Of a stretch of DNA of 41,232 nt, positions 30,301-39,101 are shown piece by piece. Numbering within the stretch: the first letter of the stretch is position 1; every line of letters begins with the position of its first letter. The stretch is taken from the NCBI GenBank assembly GCA_020852855.1, contig JADZAA010000082.1, positions 1 through 41,232 of the forward strand, written 5' to 3'. Origin of the DNA: Bacteroidota bacterium (GTDB lineage Bacteria; Bacteroidota; Ignavibacteria; Kapaibacteriales; UBA961). The notes beneath the pieces are model-generated. The model was not told where the DNA came from. It ran no database searches and saw only the letters and a list, made by a program, of their open reading frames with translations. Made by a program: the position numbers and the translations under genes.

Positions 30301-30543
30301 ATGTTACTTTGTGATTTACCTTTATCTAATTCGGGCATTATTGCCGAAATACTTCCCGAATGTAAAGGGCCGCAGCGGAATCGCCTTTTGGACTTGGGGT
30401 TTACGCCCGGGGCAAGGGTAATTGCCGAAATGCGAAGTCCGTCCGGCGAGCCGACCGCATATCGCATAAAAAATACCTTAATTGCAATTCGGCGTGAACA
30501 AGCGGCTATGATTCGTTTGCAAGACACAGAACTATCGGAGTAA
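30301..30543 (+). CDS. feoA: Ferrous iron transport protein A
   Basis: 80-aa FeoA: RLLDLGFTPGARVIAEMRSPSGEPTAYRIKNTLIAIRREQAAMI, adjacent to feoB. Confidence 0.9.
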   Translation: MLLCDLPLSNSGIIAEILPECKGPQRNRLLDLGFTPGARVIAEMRSPSGEPTAYRIKNTLIAIRREQAAMIRLQDTELSE

Positions 30544-30545
30544 TT

Positions 30546-31394
30546 ATGAGCAAGCAAAGAAATCTCGAAAAAAGTAAAACAACCGTGTGCGAATCTTGTT
30601 CTGCATATAAATCCGCCAATTTGAAAAAAATGGGGCTGAACGCAGATAATGCGGATTATGTAATTGCGCTCGCGGGCAATCCGAATACCGGCAAAAGTAC
30701 TGTATTTAATGCTTTGACCGGATTACGTCAGCATACGGGAAATTGGCCGGGTAAAACTGTGGCGCGTGCCGAAGGCGGCTTTTCGTTCAGAGAAAAATTC
30801 TTCAAGTTAGTTGACCTTCCGGGCGCATATTCATTGCTTTCCACAAGTCCGGACGAGCAAATTACTCGCGATTTTATTCTTTTTGGCCGCCCCGATGTTA
30901 CGGTTGTAATAGCCGATGCCTCGCGCCTTGAACGGTCGTTGTTGCTTGCCGCACAGATTATGGAAATAACGTCTCGCGTGGTAGTTTGTGTAAATCTTAT
31001 TGACGAAGCTGAAAAAGAGGGGGTTTCCGTAGATGCCCGCGCTCTTTCCCGCGAAATAGGAGTGCCGGTGATTTTGACCGATGCTCGCTCGCAGATTGGT
31101 TTAGATGCACTTCTGTCGGCAATATACGATGTTGCTTCGGGCGAAGAAAAGCCGTCACCGCGTTTGCGCGTTGCCTTGCCGAAAGAGGCAGAATATGCAG
31201 TTCGTGAGATTGAAGGCGATGTTTTGCGATTGTTCCCGAATATTGACAATGCTCGCTGGGTGGCTTTGCGATTACTGGAAGGCGACACTTCGATAGAAAA
31301 TGCCATAATCGACGGTTCGCTTGGAGTACCGGAACTTATGCCGGCTATTGACGACAGCACCGCAATTCCAAATTTAAAACCGGAAGCTGCATAA
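30546..31394 (+). CDS. feoB: FeoB N-terminal GTPase part (split FeoB)
   Basis: G1 GNPNTGKSTVFNALTG, switch region QHTGNWPGKTV, G3 DLPGAYSLLSTSPDEQITRDFI; ends before the permease domain. Confidence 0.9.
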   Translation: MSKQRNLEKSKTTVCESCSAYKSANLKKMGLNADNADYVIALAGNPNTGKSTVFNALTGLRQHTGNWPGKTVARAEGGFSFREKFFKLVDLPGAYSLLSTSPDEQITRDFILFGRPDVTVVIADASRLERSLLLAAQIMEITSRVVVCVNLIDEAEKEGVSVDARALSREIGVPVILTDARSQIGLDALLSAIYDVASGEEKPSPRLRVALPKEAEYAVREIEGDVLRLFPNIDNARWVALRLLEGDTSIENAIIDGSLGVPELMPAIDDSTAIPNLKPEAA

Positions 31395-31396
31395 AA

Positions 31397-32893
31397 ATGC
31401 GGACAAAGCGTAAAGAAAAAGATTCGGCGCAACAGACCGGCGACAAAATAAACGATGGCGGCAAACAAACTGCTGCGCAACGTAAAAAGTCTTTGTTGGA
31501 AAAAGCGCGACAGCACCGCAAAGCCATAGGTGAAAATTTGCATGACGCGGTGGTTGCCGAACAATACGGCGCGGTATCTGCGGCGGTAGAGCGTTCCACT
31601 TCAACTAAGCAAAAAAGCCAAACTCTTGCTTGGCAAACGCGACTTGACCGTATAGTTACGGGACGTATCAGCGGGTTTTTGTTTATGTTCGTTCTTTTTA
31701 CGATTGTATTCTGGATAACGATTTCCGGTGCAAATATTCCGTCGGCCGCACTTTCCTTAGTATTGATTGGCAAGGCTGTTCCCTTGCTTCATGCAGGAGC
31801 CGCCGCAATTTTATTGCCGCCGCTTGCGGCAAGTTTTCTGATAGACGGCGTATATTTGGCTACGGCTTGGGTAATTTCGGTAATGTTGCCGCCTATGGCA
31901 ATTTTCTTCCCTTTGTTTACCATTCTCGAAGATTTCGGTTATTTGCCGCGCGTAGCATTCAATCTCGATAATTTTTTCAAAAAAGCAGGAGCGCACGGCA
32001 AGCAATCGCTTTCGATGATGATGGGGTTCGGTTGTAATGCTGCGGGAGTTGTGGCCACGCGAATTATTGACAGTCCGCGAGAGCGACTGATAGCAATTAT
32101 CACAAACAATTTTTCGCTTTGCAACGGACGTTGGCCAACTCAAATTCTTATTGCCACATTATTCATAGGGCCGCTTGTACCCTCGTATTTTGGCGGTATA
32201 ATTTCTGCCGGTGCTGTTGTGGCGGTTGCGATTCTTGGTGTTGCAATAAGTTTTGCTGCATCTTGGGGGCTTTCGCGAACAATATTGAAAGGTGAAATTT
32301 CTACATTCAGCATGGAATTGCCGCCGTATCGTCGCCCTAAAATTTTACGGACGCTTTACACCTCTTTGATTGACCGAACGCTCATTGTTCTGTGGCGTGC
32401 GGTAGTGTTTGCAATGCCGGCCGGAGCCGTGATTTGGCTTGTTGCCAATATTACACTCGGCGGAACAAGCATAGCAGAGATAACAGCCTCTTGGCTTAAT
32501 CCGATTGGGCTGGCACTCGGATTAAACGGCATTATTTTATTGGCATATATTATCGCCATTCCTGCCAATGAAATTATTATTCCCACAATTCTGATGCTAA
32601 CCGTGCAGTCTGCGCGTATTGCCGGCGCAGGAAGCGGGGCGGGTGTGCTGTTCGACATTGAATCGGCATCGTATACTCTGACGATTCTGCAAGCCGGAGG
32701 TTGGACGTTGCTGACCGGCATAAATTTAATGCTTTTCAGCCTGTTGCACAATCCTTGCGGCACAACCATTTACACTATTTACAAGGAAACAGGCAGCCTG
32801 CGCTGGACTATGCTTGCAACGTTGTTGCCTATAGGCATCGGATTTACGGTTACTTTTACCGTAGCGCGTATATGGGCGTTGTTTTTCCGGTGA
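31397..32893 (+). CDS. feoB: FeoB C-terminal permease part (split FeoB)
   Basis: Gate motifs GFGCNAAGVVATRIIDSPRERLIAIITNNFSLCNGRWPTQILIA; multi-TM, 498 aa, immediately after the GTPase part. Confidence 0.9.
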   Translation: MRTKRKEKDSAQQTGDKINDGGKQTAAQRKKSLLEKARQHRKAIGENLHDAVVAEQYGAVSAAVERSTSTKQKSQTLAWQTRLDRIVTGRISGFLFMFVLFTIVFWITISGANIPSAALSLVLIGKAVPLLHAGAAAILLPPLAASFLIDGVYLATAWVISVMLPPMAIFFPLFTILEDFGYLPRVAFNLDNFFKKAGAHGKQSLSMMMGFGCNAAGVVATRIIDSPRERLIAIITNNFSLCNGRWPTQILIATLFIGPLVPSYFGGIISAGAVVAVAILGVAISFAASWGLSRTILKGEISTFSMELPPYRRPKILRTLYTSLIDRTLIVLWRAVVFAMPAGAVIWLVANITLGGTSIAEITASWLNPIGLALGLNGIILLAYIIAIPANEIIIPTILMLTVQSARIAGAGSGAGVLFDIESASYTLTILQAGGWTLLTGINLMLFSLLHNPCGTTIYTIYKETGSLRWTMLATLLPIGIGFTVTFTVARIWALFFR

Positions 32894-32924
32894 TTACTGC
32901 GTTTCCTGTATGAAAATCGGTTGC

Positions 32925-34082
32925 TTAAAGTATATTTGATAAAGTTGATGCAACCGCCTTTCCCCAAGTGTTCCAATTAAGTCGCATTTCGTATTCATCG
33001 CGGCTTGAACTGCGCAAGCGGTTATAGCCGGAGCAGTCCGTAAAAATAGATGCGATAATGTTCGCATATTCCGCGCCTTGTGCTTCATACGGTAAAATAT
33101 AGCCGTTGCGACCGGAAACCACTACCTCTTTTACTCCGCCTGTGTCCGTAGATATGGACGGTAAGCCGAATGCCGATGCTTCGCAAAAAACAATGCCGAA
33201 AGCTTCATTGCGAGTGGGCAGTAAGAAAAAATGCGAGTTAAGTAGTAATTGGGCCAATATCTTGGTGTCATGTGGCAAATTTTTGTCCAAAAACGGAATT
33301 ACGTGCATATTGGGATGTCGGTATTGCTCCGGCGGAACACAGCCGCAAACCGTTAGTTCCGCAGGAATTCCCAAGTCAAGTAAAGCTTTCAGTGTTTCTA
33401 CTGCGATAGATCCGCCTTTGTAGTGCCAATTAACGCCTATGAATAATAACCGGCAAACGTCGTGCGGCTTGTCTTGCAGAACGGTTGCTCGGTCGGGAAT
33501 TATTTCGTCGTCGAGATTTGCCCCGTAAGGAACTACAAACAAACGGTCAGATGCCACATTGTAATGTTGTGCGGCAGAGTTCGCCGCTCTCTCGGTTGAG
33601 TAATACAATGCCTTGGCTTTGTTCAGATATATTTGTTCTATTTCGTCGGTAACACGATAGGAAAAATCGAGCATTTGCGAAAAAAAAGCATTGTAATCGA
33701 GATTTAACGCGGCTGTTGAATCTGACGAGCCCACAATTGGAATATCGGTTTCGAGCATGCATAATTCGGTGGCGGCTGCACAACCGAACAACACGTCGGG
33801 ACGATTCGCCTTAATTTCCGAAGCGAAATGTCGGGCATATCTATTGGCGAGAGAAAATGTGTGCAGATGATTTATTTGTTTGCCGATAATCTTTGAAGTG
33901 ATTTTATTTGCCGCCCGACTTATGAACATAGGCAAGCCACCGCGCACGGGAGTGTACGATACGACATCTCCGCAATGGCGCTGCAGTGCGCGTGCCATGT
34001 TGTACGGCGTTCCCGACCAAGCATATCTGTTTTTTGTCCCTAAAGAATTAATAAAACCTATTCGCAGGCGTTTTGTGCTCAT
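32925..34082 (-). CDS. Glycosyltransferase (GT4-like)
   Basis: CRLLFIGVNWHYKGGSIAVETLKAL, LLPTRNEAFGIVFCEASAFGLPSISTDTGGVKEVV. Confidence 0.9.
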   Translation of the reverse strand: MSTKRLRIGFINSLGTKNRYAWSGTPYNMARALQRHCGDVVSYTPVRGGLPMFISRAANKITSKIIGKQINHLHTFSLANRYARHFASEIKANRPDVLFGCAAATELCMLETDIPIVGSSDSTAALNLDYNAFFSQMLDFSYRVTDEIEQIYLNKAKALYYSTERAANSAAQHYNVASDRLFVVPYGANLDDEIIPDRATVLQDKPHDVCRLLFIGVNWHYKGGSIAVETLKALLDLGIPAELTVCGCVPPEQYRHPNMHVIPFLDKNLPHDTKILAQLLLNSHFFLLPTRNEAFGIVFCEASAFGLPSISTDTGGVKEVVVSGRNGYILPYEAQGAEYANIIASIFTDCSGYNRLRSSSRDEYEMRLNWNTWGKAVASTLSNIL

Positions 34083-35596
34083 AATACTACCGCCCGATTT
34101 ATTGCTCCGGAATGAATCAGTTGCTTGACGGCTTGAATGTCATGATACACTACGCGGTCGCCTTCGGGCTTGGGTACGGCCGAACGGATGATTTGCAGAA
34201 CGGCTTCGAGCGGCCGGCTTGTCGTCAGCGGGCGGTGAAATTCAATCGCTTGCGCAGCGCAAAGCAACTCCACTGCAAGTATGGTTTCCACGCTGTCTAC
34301 CACTTTGTGCGCTTTCTGTGCGGCTATGCTGCCCATAGAGTTATGATCCTCTTGATTGGCAGATGTGGGAATAGAATCCACGCTGGCCGGATGGCATAAA
34401 ATCTTGTTTTCCGATACGATGGCAGCTGCCGTATATTGCGCTATCATCATACCCGATTCTACGCCGCCGCGCCGCGCCAAAAATCGCGGTAATCCGCCGC
34501 TTAATGTGCCGTTGACCATGCGCTCGGTTCGCCGCTCGGATATATTACCAAGCTCGGCGCAGGCTATAGCAAGAAAATCAAGAGCGAGGGCTAACGGTTG
34601 CCCGTGAAAATTTCCGCCTTCGATATGCTCTTCCGTATCTGGGAAAATCAACGGGTTATCGTTCGCAGAGTTTAATTCTGTAGAAATAACGTTCCATACA
34701 TAGCCGATTGCATCACGCGACGCGCCATGAACTTGCGGCATACAGCGCAACGAATAAGCGTCTTGAACGCGACTGTCGCCTTCAATGTGAGATTTTCGTA
34801 TTTCGCTGCCGGACAAAAGATCGCGTAAATTTTCCGCAGTTTTCGATTGACCTCGAAATCCGCGCAAACGATGCAAACGCTCGTCGAAAGCGCGGTCTGT
34901 TCCGCGCAATGCATCAAGCGAAAATGCGCCCGCAATATCGGCCGTATCAGCTAAGTTGCGTGCTTGTGCAACCGTTAATGCGCCAAACGCACACATCATT
35001 TGCGTGCCGTTAATTAGTGCCAGCCCTTCTTTGGCTTTCAGACTTACAGGCTCTATTCCGGCACGTCGCATAGCCTCACCCGAAGGCACGGCCTTGCCGT
35101 TTTCAAGTACGGTCCCGCGCCCTATAAGCGCAAGTGCTATATGCGAAAGTTGCGCTAAATCGCCGCTGCTGCCAACCGAGCCCTGCGACGGAACTGCCGG
35201 AATAATATCGGCATTAAGCATGGCAATCAACGTATCAAGCGTCCCCTCGCGTATACCGGAATGTCCTTTGGCCAGAGCATTTACGCGAAGAATCATCATT
35301 GTGCGAACAATGTCGTCAGGCAAGAAATCGCCCGCACCGGCACTATGAGATACAATGAGGTTTTCTTGCAATAACTCCAATTCTTCGGGCGGAATGACCA
35401 CGTTGGCAAATTCACCGAAACCGGTGGTTACGCCATAAACTATTTCACGGCGTTCTACCCAGCGGTCGACTACGGCGCGTGCGGCGCGTACATTCCCGCG
35501 TGCAACATCGGAAAGTGAAATCCGGGCGTGAATTTCTATTGCCTTAACGAGAGTTTCAATAGTCAGCGAATTACCGTCAAGTATTAAAGTTTGCAT
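34079..35596 (-). CDS. hutH: HutH-like aromatic/histidine ammonia-lyase (MIO family)
   Basis: YGVTTGFGEFANVVI, SQGSVGSSGDLAQLSHIAL, NSANDNPLIF, ANQEDHNSMGSIAAQKA. ATG at 35596 (MQTLILDGNSLT) is preferred; the track's extension to 35857 is not family-like. Confidence 0.88.
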   Translation of the reverse strand: MQTLILDGNSLTIETLVKAIEIHARISLSDVARGNVRAARAVVDRWVERREIVYGVTTGFGEFANVVIPPEELELLQENLIVSHSAGAGDFLPDDIVRTMMILRVNALAKGHSGIREGTLDTLIAMLNADIIPAVPSQGSVGSSGDLAQLSHIALALIGRGTVLENGKAVPSGEAMRRAGIEPVSLKAKEGLALINGTQMMCAFGALTVAQARNLADTADIAGAFSLDALRGTDRAFDERLHRLRGFRGQSKTAENLRDLLSGSEIRKSHIEGDSRVQDAYSLRCMPQVHGASRDAIGYVWNVISTELNSANDNPLIFPDTEEHIEGGNFHGQPLALALDFLAIACAELGNISERRTERMVNGTLSGGLPRFLARRGGVESGMMIAQYTAAAIVSENKILCHPASVDSIPTSANQEDHNSMGSIAAQKAHKVVDSVETILAVELLCAAQAIEFHRPLTTSRPLEAVLQIIRSAVPKPEGDRVVYHDIQAVKQLIHSGAINRAVVL

Positions 35597-35664
35597 AGGG
35601 TTTTGTTTTGTAAACAGAGGTAAAGTTATCAAAGTTACGGCGAATATTCGGCTGAGGTAATAGT

Positions 35665-36591
35665 TTATGTTTGATTTGATTGAGTATGTCCGCCGCGAAA
35701 AATCGCTCGAAATCCGCCATAACGTTCGGCGGCAAGCGAAGTAACTGCCGACATTACGATTATCAACGATGCGTAATATACCCATATTGCAATGGCAATC
35801 AGCGTTGCATAAACGCCGTAAATCTTTCCGAACGAAGTTGCTTTTGTAAGATACCAACCAAATATAAATCGCGCTGCTTCAAGCAGAAAAGCACCTGATA
35901 CGGCAGAGCGCAATCTCAATCTCCATGGCAGTTTTGCATTAGGTAAATAGCCGTACAGCAAATACATTGTCAGGAATGTTCCGGCGGTTGCAACTAAATT
36001 GACAGTTGTTCCGCCGAACCATTCGGCAAATAACGGCGGCATCACTTTCGCGCCGAGCGATGATGTGAAAGCTATGACCGGAGCAATTGCCGACGTTAAA
36101 ATCAGCAACAAAGAGAAAGAAATCGTTATACCCAAATCCTTGAGTTTATACAGCAGAAAGAAATGTGGCGCCGGCAGAGAAAATACAACGTTAAGAGCGT
36201 TGCGTATAGAGCTTGCAAGGGCAGAGGCAGTCCAAATAAGAGTTGCTGCGCCTATGTAGCCGGCTATCGAGCTGAATTCAAACGCTGCACGAACTTCCGT
36301 AAGTATCGATTCGATAAACTCTGCCGATGAGTGCGTTGACGGAAGAAAATCGGTAAGCATTTGTCGGATTGCCTCGGAAGCCGAATTTTCATTCCAGAGT
36401 ATTCCTACTATCGAGGTTGCGGTCAGCAATAGCGGCAGTGCGCATAGCAAAGTATTGAATGCAATTCCGGCCGACAGCAAATAGACGTGTTTCTCGCCGG
36501 CGAATTCGTTCAGCGTTATCATAAAACGCCATAACGGCCTCAATCGGGCAATAAATCTGCCAATACGACGGCGATAGGAATGTTGAAACAT
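35665..36591 (-). CDS. YihY/BrkB family inner-membrane protein
   Basis: LLSAGIAFNTLLCALPLLL, LYKLKDLGITI, multi-TM, IYGVYATLIAIAIWVYYASLIIVMSA. Confidence 0.88.
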   Translation of the reverse strand: MFQHSYRRRIGRFIARLRPLWRFMITLNEFAGEKHVYLLSAGIAFNTLLCALPLLLTATSIVGILWNENSASEAIRQMLTDFLPSTHSSAEFIESILTEVRAAFEFSSIAGYIGAATLIWTASALASSIRNALNVVFSLPAPHFFLLYKLKDLGITISFSLLLILTSAIAPVIAFTSSLGAKVMPPLFAEWFGGTTVNLVATAGTFLTMYLLYGYLPNAKLPWRLRLRSAVSGAFLLEAARFIFGWYLTKATSFGKIYGVYATLIAIAIWVYYASLIIVMSAVTSLAAERYGGFRAIFRGGHTQSNQT

Positions 36592-36667
36592 AAACGCTTG
36601 TGTTCCACAATGTAAAATTGAAACTATTGTCAGGTCGAAAATATGCTTTTACGCGCAATGTACAGAG

Positions 36668-37750
36668 CTATTTTCCTGCCCTGACTATGATAAACAGAGC
36701 GATTATAAAAAATATGATGTTCGGTGCCCAGCCGACTATTTCGGCATTAACGTCGAGCGTACTTCCGAGAGTTTGTCCTACTTTCGTAAAAATCAAATAC
36801 ATGAAGGCTGTTGCCATGGCTACTGCCATTTCCATTGCCAGTCCGCTTTTTTTGCGGACAGAAGCGAATGGTACGGCAAACAAAGCCACGATTACATTTG
36901 CAAAAGGAAACGCCCATTGCCCGTAATAATCAATGAGTTGAGTCCTGATGTTTTTGCCTCCTTTTTCAAGTATTGCAAGGTAATTTCTGGTTTCGTTAAA
37001 ATTCATTTGGTCGGGCGAACGTTGCAATTCGACTATTTCTTCATGCGAAACGGCAAGGGAAAGCGTATCTTCAGACTGAACGGCAAAATTAGAGCCTTCT
37101 GGTGTCACAGAGCGTATCGAACAGTTGAAAAGTCTCCATACATTTCGGGCTGTATCCCAAGTAATACGTTGAGCATCAATGCGTTGCAGCAGTCTTGGAT
37201 GCATTTCCGAAGAATACTTTTCTATAACTACTTGTGTACCGGTTTTTGCTGTGGGGTCGTAGTATTGCATAATCACGTTGCGTAGCGGTGATTCGCGGAA
37301 ATACAGATTATAGACCGTTCCGGGAGTATTGCCGCGTTGCAAAAATTTTCTGTCAATATCGGCTTTGCGCGTATTTGCTTTCGGAACTATCCAGCCGTTG
37401 AAATACAGCTGTCCGGCACTAAGAACACAAGTAAAGACAAAGACAGGCAAAATAAGGCGATACAAGCTCATGCCGCCCGATTTCATAGCCGTTATTTCAT
37501 TTAGGTTTGAAAGCCGCCCTATGGCAAAAAGCGTAGCAAGCAGAGTTGCCACCGGCGTAAGCAACTTTATTATTTGCGGCAAATAATTGATATAATATTC
37601 GACTATAATAATTGTTTCTGCTTTGTGGTCAAGGAAATCACCCAAATTCTCGATAAGGTCTACGACAACAAAAATAACGCATAGTGCGAACAGGCTGAAA
37701 AACAGCGTGGAAATGACGGAGCGCAGTATGTAGCGGTCAAGCAGTTTCAT
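36668..37750 (-). CDS. LptF/LptG (YjgP/YjgQ) family permease
   Basis: MKLLDRYILRSVISTLFFSLFALCVIFVVVDLIENLGDFLDH..., ATLFAIGRLSNLNEITAMKSGGMSLYRLILPV. Confidence 0.92.
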   Translation of the reverse strand: MKLLDRYILRSVISTLFFSLFALCVIFVVVDLIENLGDFLDHKAETIIIVEYYINYLPQIIKLLTPVATLLATLFAIGRLSNLNEITAMKSGGMSLYRLILPVFVFTCVLSAGQLYFNGWIVPKANTRKADIDRKFLQRGNTPGTVYNLYFRESPLRNVIMQYYDPTAKTGTQVVIEKYSSEMHPRLLQRIDAQRITWDTARNVWRLFNCSIRSVTPEGSNFAVQSEDTLSLAVSHEEIVELQRSPDQMNFNETRNYLAILEKGGKNIRTQLIDYYGQWAFPFANVIVALFAVPFASVRKKSGLAMEMAVAMATAFMYLIFTKVGQTLGSTLDVNAEIVGWAPNIIFFIIALFIIVRAGK

Positions 37751-37766
37751 GATTTTGTAGCAATTA

Positions 37767-38918
37767 TCAGAACTTGGGCGGTAAAATAACGAATAGAATC
37801 AATGTTACGGTTGTTGCTATGCGTGCATATTTGCGCGAATTTGCCGGATATTTTCTCTTTACTGTATGCCACAGCATCGCGGTACTCTGGCAAAATATCA
37901 TTATTGCAGTAATAGGAATAAAAATTTCAAACGGTGTCAAATCTTTGCCGATAAAATCGTACAAATGATATTTACCTATTGTTCCGTAAATAATAATCCC
38001 TTGCAATACATAGATATAAAGAGACTCTTGCCCGGCGGTTTTCAGCAGTCGGCCGGCCCGTCCGCCTAAAAGCGGTTCTATCAAAAACAGGCCGGAGAAC
38101 AAGAGTAAGGCACCGGCTATGCGGAATAAGGTATGCTCGGGCGAGATAGACCACCATTGCGCTTGATAGGAGTAAATATGCAAGCCGTCTTTCAGCGTAA
38201 AAATCAGCACGATAATGCACACCGATGCTGCGGCTGTTATTCTTGCAAGACGAATTTTATCTTGCGCTTCGCGGAAAAATGCCGTAGCGGCCGCGCCGGC
38301 AAAAAAGTAAGCCGACCAAGGGAACAAAGGGAATAAAGAAACAGGCTGGCCTGCGAACAGAGTAGCTGGAAAAGTCGGCATAACGGCGAACGGGTCGAAA
38401 GAGCGCATGGCCGGGGTCAGCGGAATGACAATGAGTGCAATACTCGAAAACAGCAGTTTCAAAAAGTGTTTCCGCTTTATGAAAACAGCCGATGCCAATG
38501 CGGCAAACGAGCATAGAACAATGAGATGCAACACATTGCATTGCAATAATCGAAGAATATCTTCGGGAGTGGAGCTGAGCGTTCGCGCCAGCGAGAACTT
38601 AGGCGTTTGAAGCAAATAGGCTATGCCGAGAACGAATAACAGTCTTAATACATAAGTGCGGAATCCCTGCCCCAATTGCCGATAGTCGTCGTGCTTGCGT
38701 TCCAACGCCAGCCAGAACCCAGCACCGGCACAAAATATAAACACTACTGAAACAAAGCCGTTCGAGATATTAAGCCAAGAGAATGGAAAACCGACTTTGA
38801 AAATAGGGTTGAGGTACTCGTTAACCGTATGTGTTTCAATCATCCAAAGAGCTGCCCAGCCTCGCAAAACATCAATAAAAGCGAGGCGTTGGGGTGCAGA
38901 TGGAATTTTTGGCTGCAT
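37767..38918 (-). CDS. Heparan-alpha-glucosaminide N-acetyltransferase-like (DUF1624-type) membrane acyltransferase
   Basis: RLAFIDVLRGWAALWMIETHTVNEYL..., about ten hydrophobic segments. Confidence 0.7.
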   Translation of the reverse strand: MQPKIPSAPQRLAFIDVLRGWAALWMIETHTVNEYLNPIFKVGFPFSWLNISNGFVSVVFIFCAGAGFWLALERKHDDYRQLGQGFRTYVLRLLFVLGIAYLLQTPKFSLARTLSSTPEDILRLLQCNVLHLIVLCSFAALASAVFIKRKHFLKLLFSSIALIVIPLTPAMRSFDPFAVMPTFPATLFAGQPVSLFPLFPWSAYFFAGAAATAFFREAQDKIRLARITAAASVCIIVLIFTLKDGLHIYSYQAQWWSISPEHTLFRIAGALLLFSGLFLIEPLLGGRAGRLLKTAGQESLYIYVLQGIIIYGTIGKYHLYDFIGKDLTPFEIFIPITAIMIFCQSTAMLWHTVKRKYPANSRKYARIATTVTLILFVILPPKF

Positions 38919-38971
38919 AATTGCTAATAGTTAGAAAAAGTGTAGCAAAACCCTGTCGGTTGCAGTAAAAT

Positions 38972-38987
38972 TACGTATTTATACGTA
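38972..38987. promoter_or_regulatory. Perfect palindrome in a divergent intergenic region
   Basis: TACGTAT-TT-ATACGTA: 7-bp arms between the minus-strand acyltransferase and the plus-strand tail-fibre-like gene. Confidence 0.4.
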
Positions 38988-39101
38988 TTGTAAGGTTGTA
39001 TAAGTGGCCGTAATTTTGAAGTGCGTAAAAGTGTAATTTTAATAAAATGAACGTATTCTTGGCTTTTACGCCGTCAGACGAAACTTTAACAATAGTTTGA
39101 T

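Noticed and set aside
30728-31564. Minus-strand ORF of 278 aa
   Set aside because: Antisense to the feoB GTPase gene; long only because of codon bias, with no recognisable domain.
35597-35857. N-terminal extension of the HutH ORF in the track
   Set aside because: Residues before MQTLILDG are not HutH-like and the extension overlaps the 3' end of the YihY gene; ATG at 35596 fits the family start.
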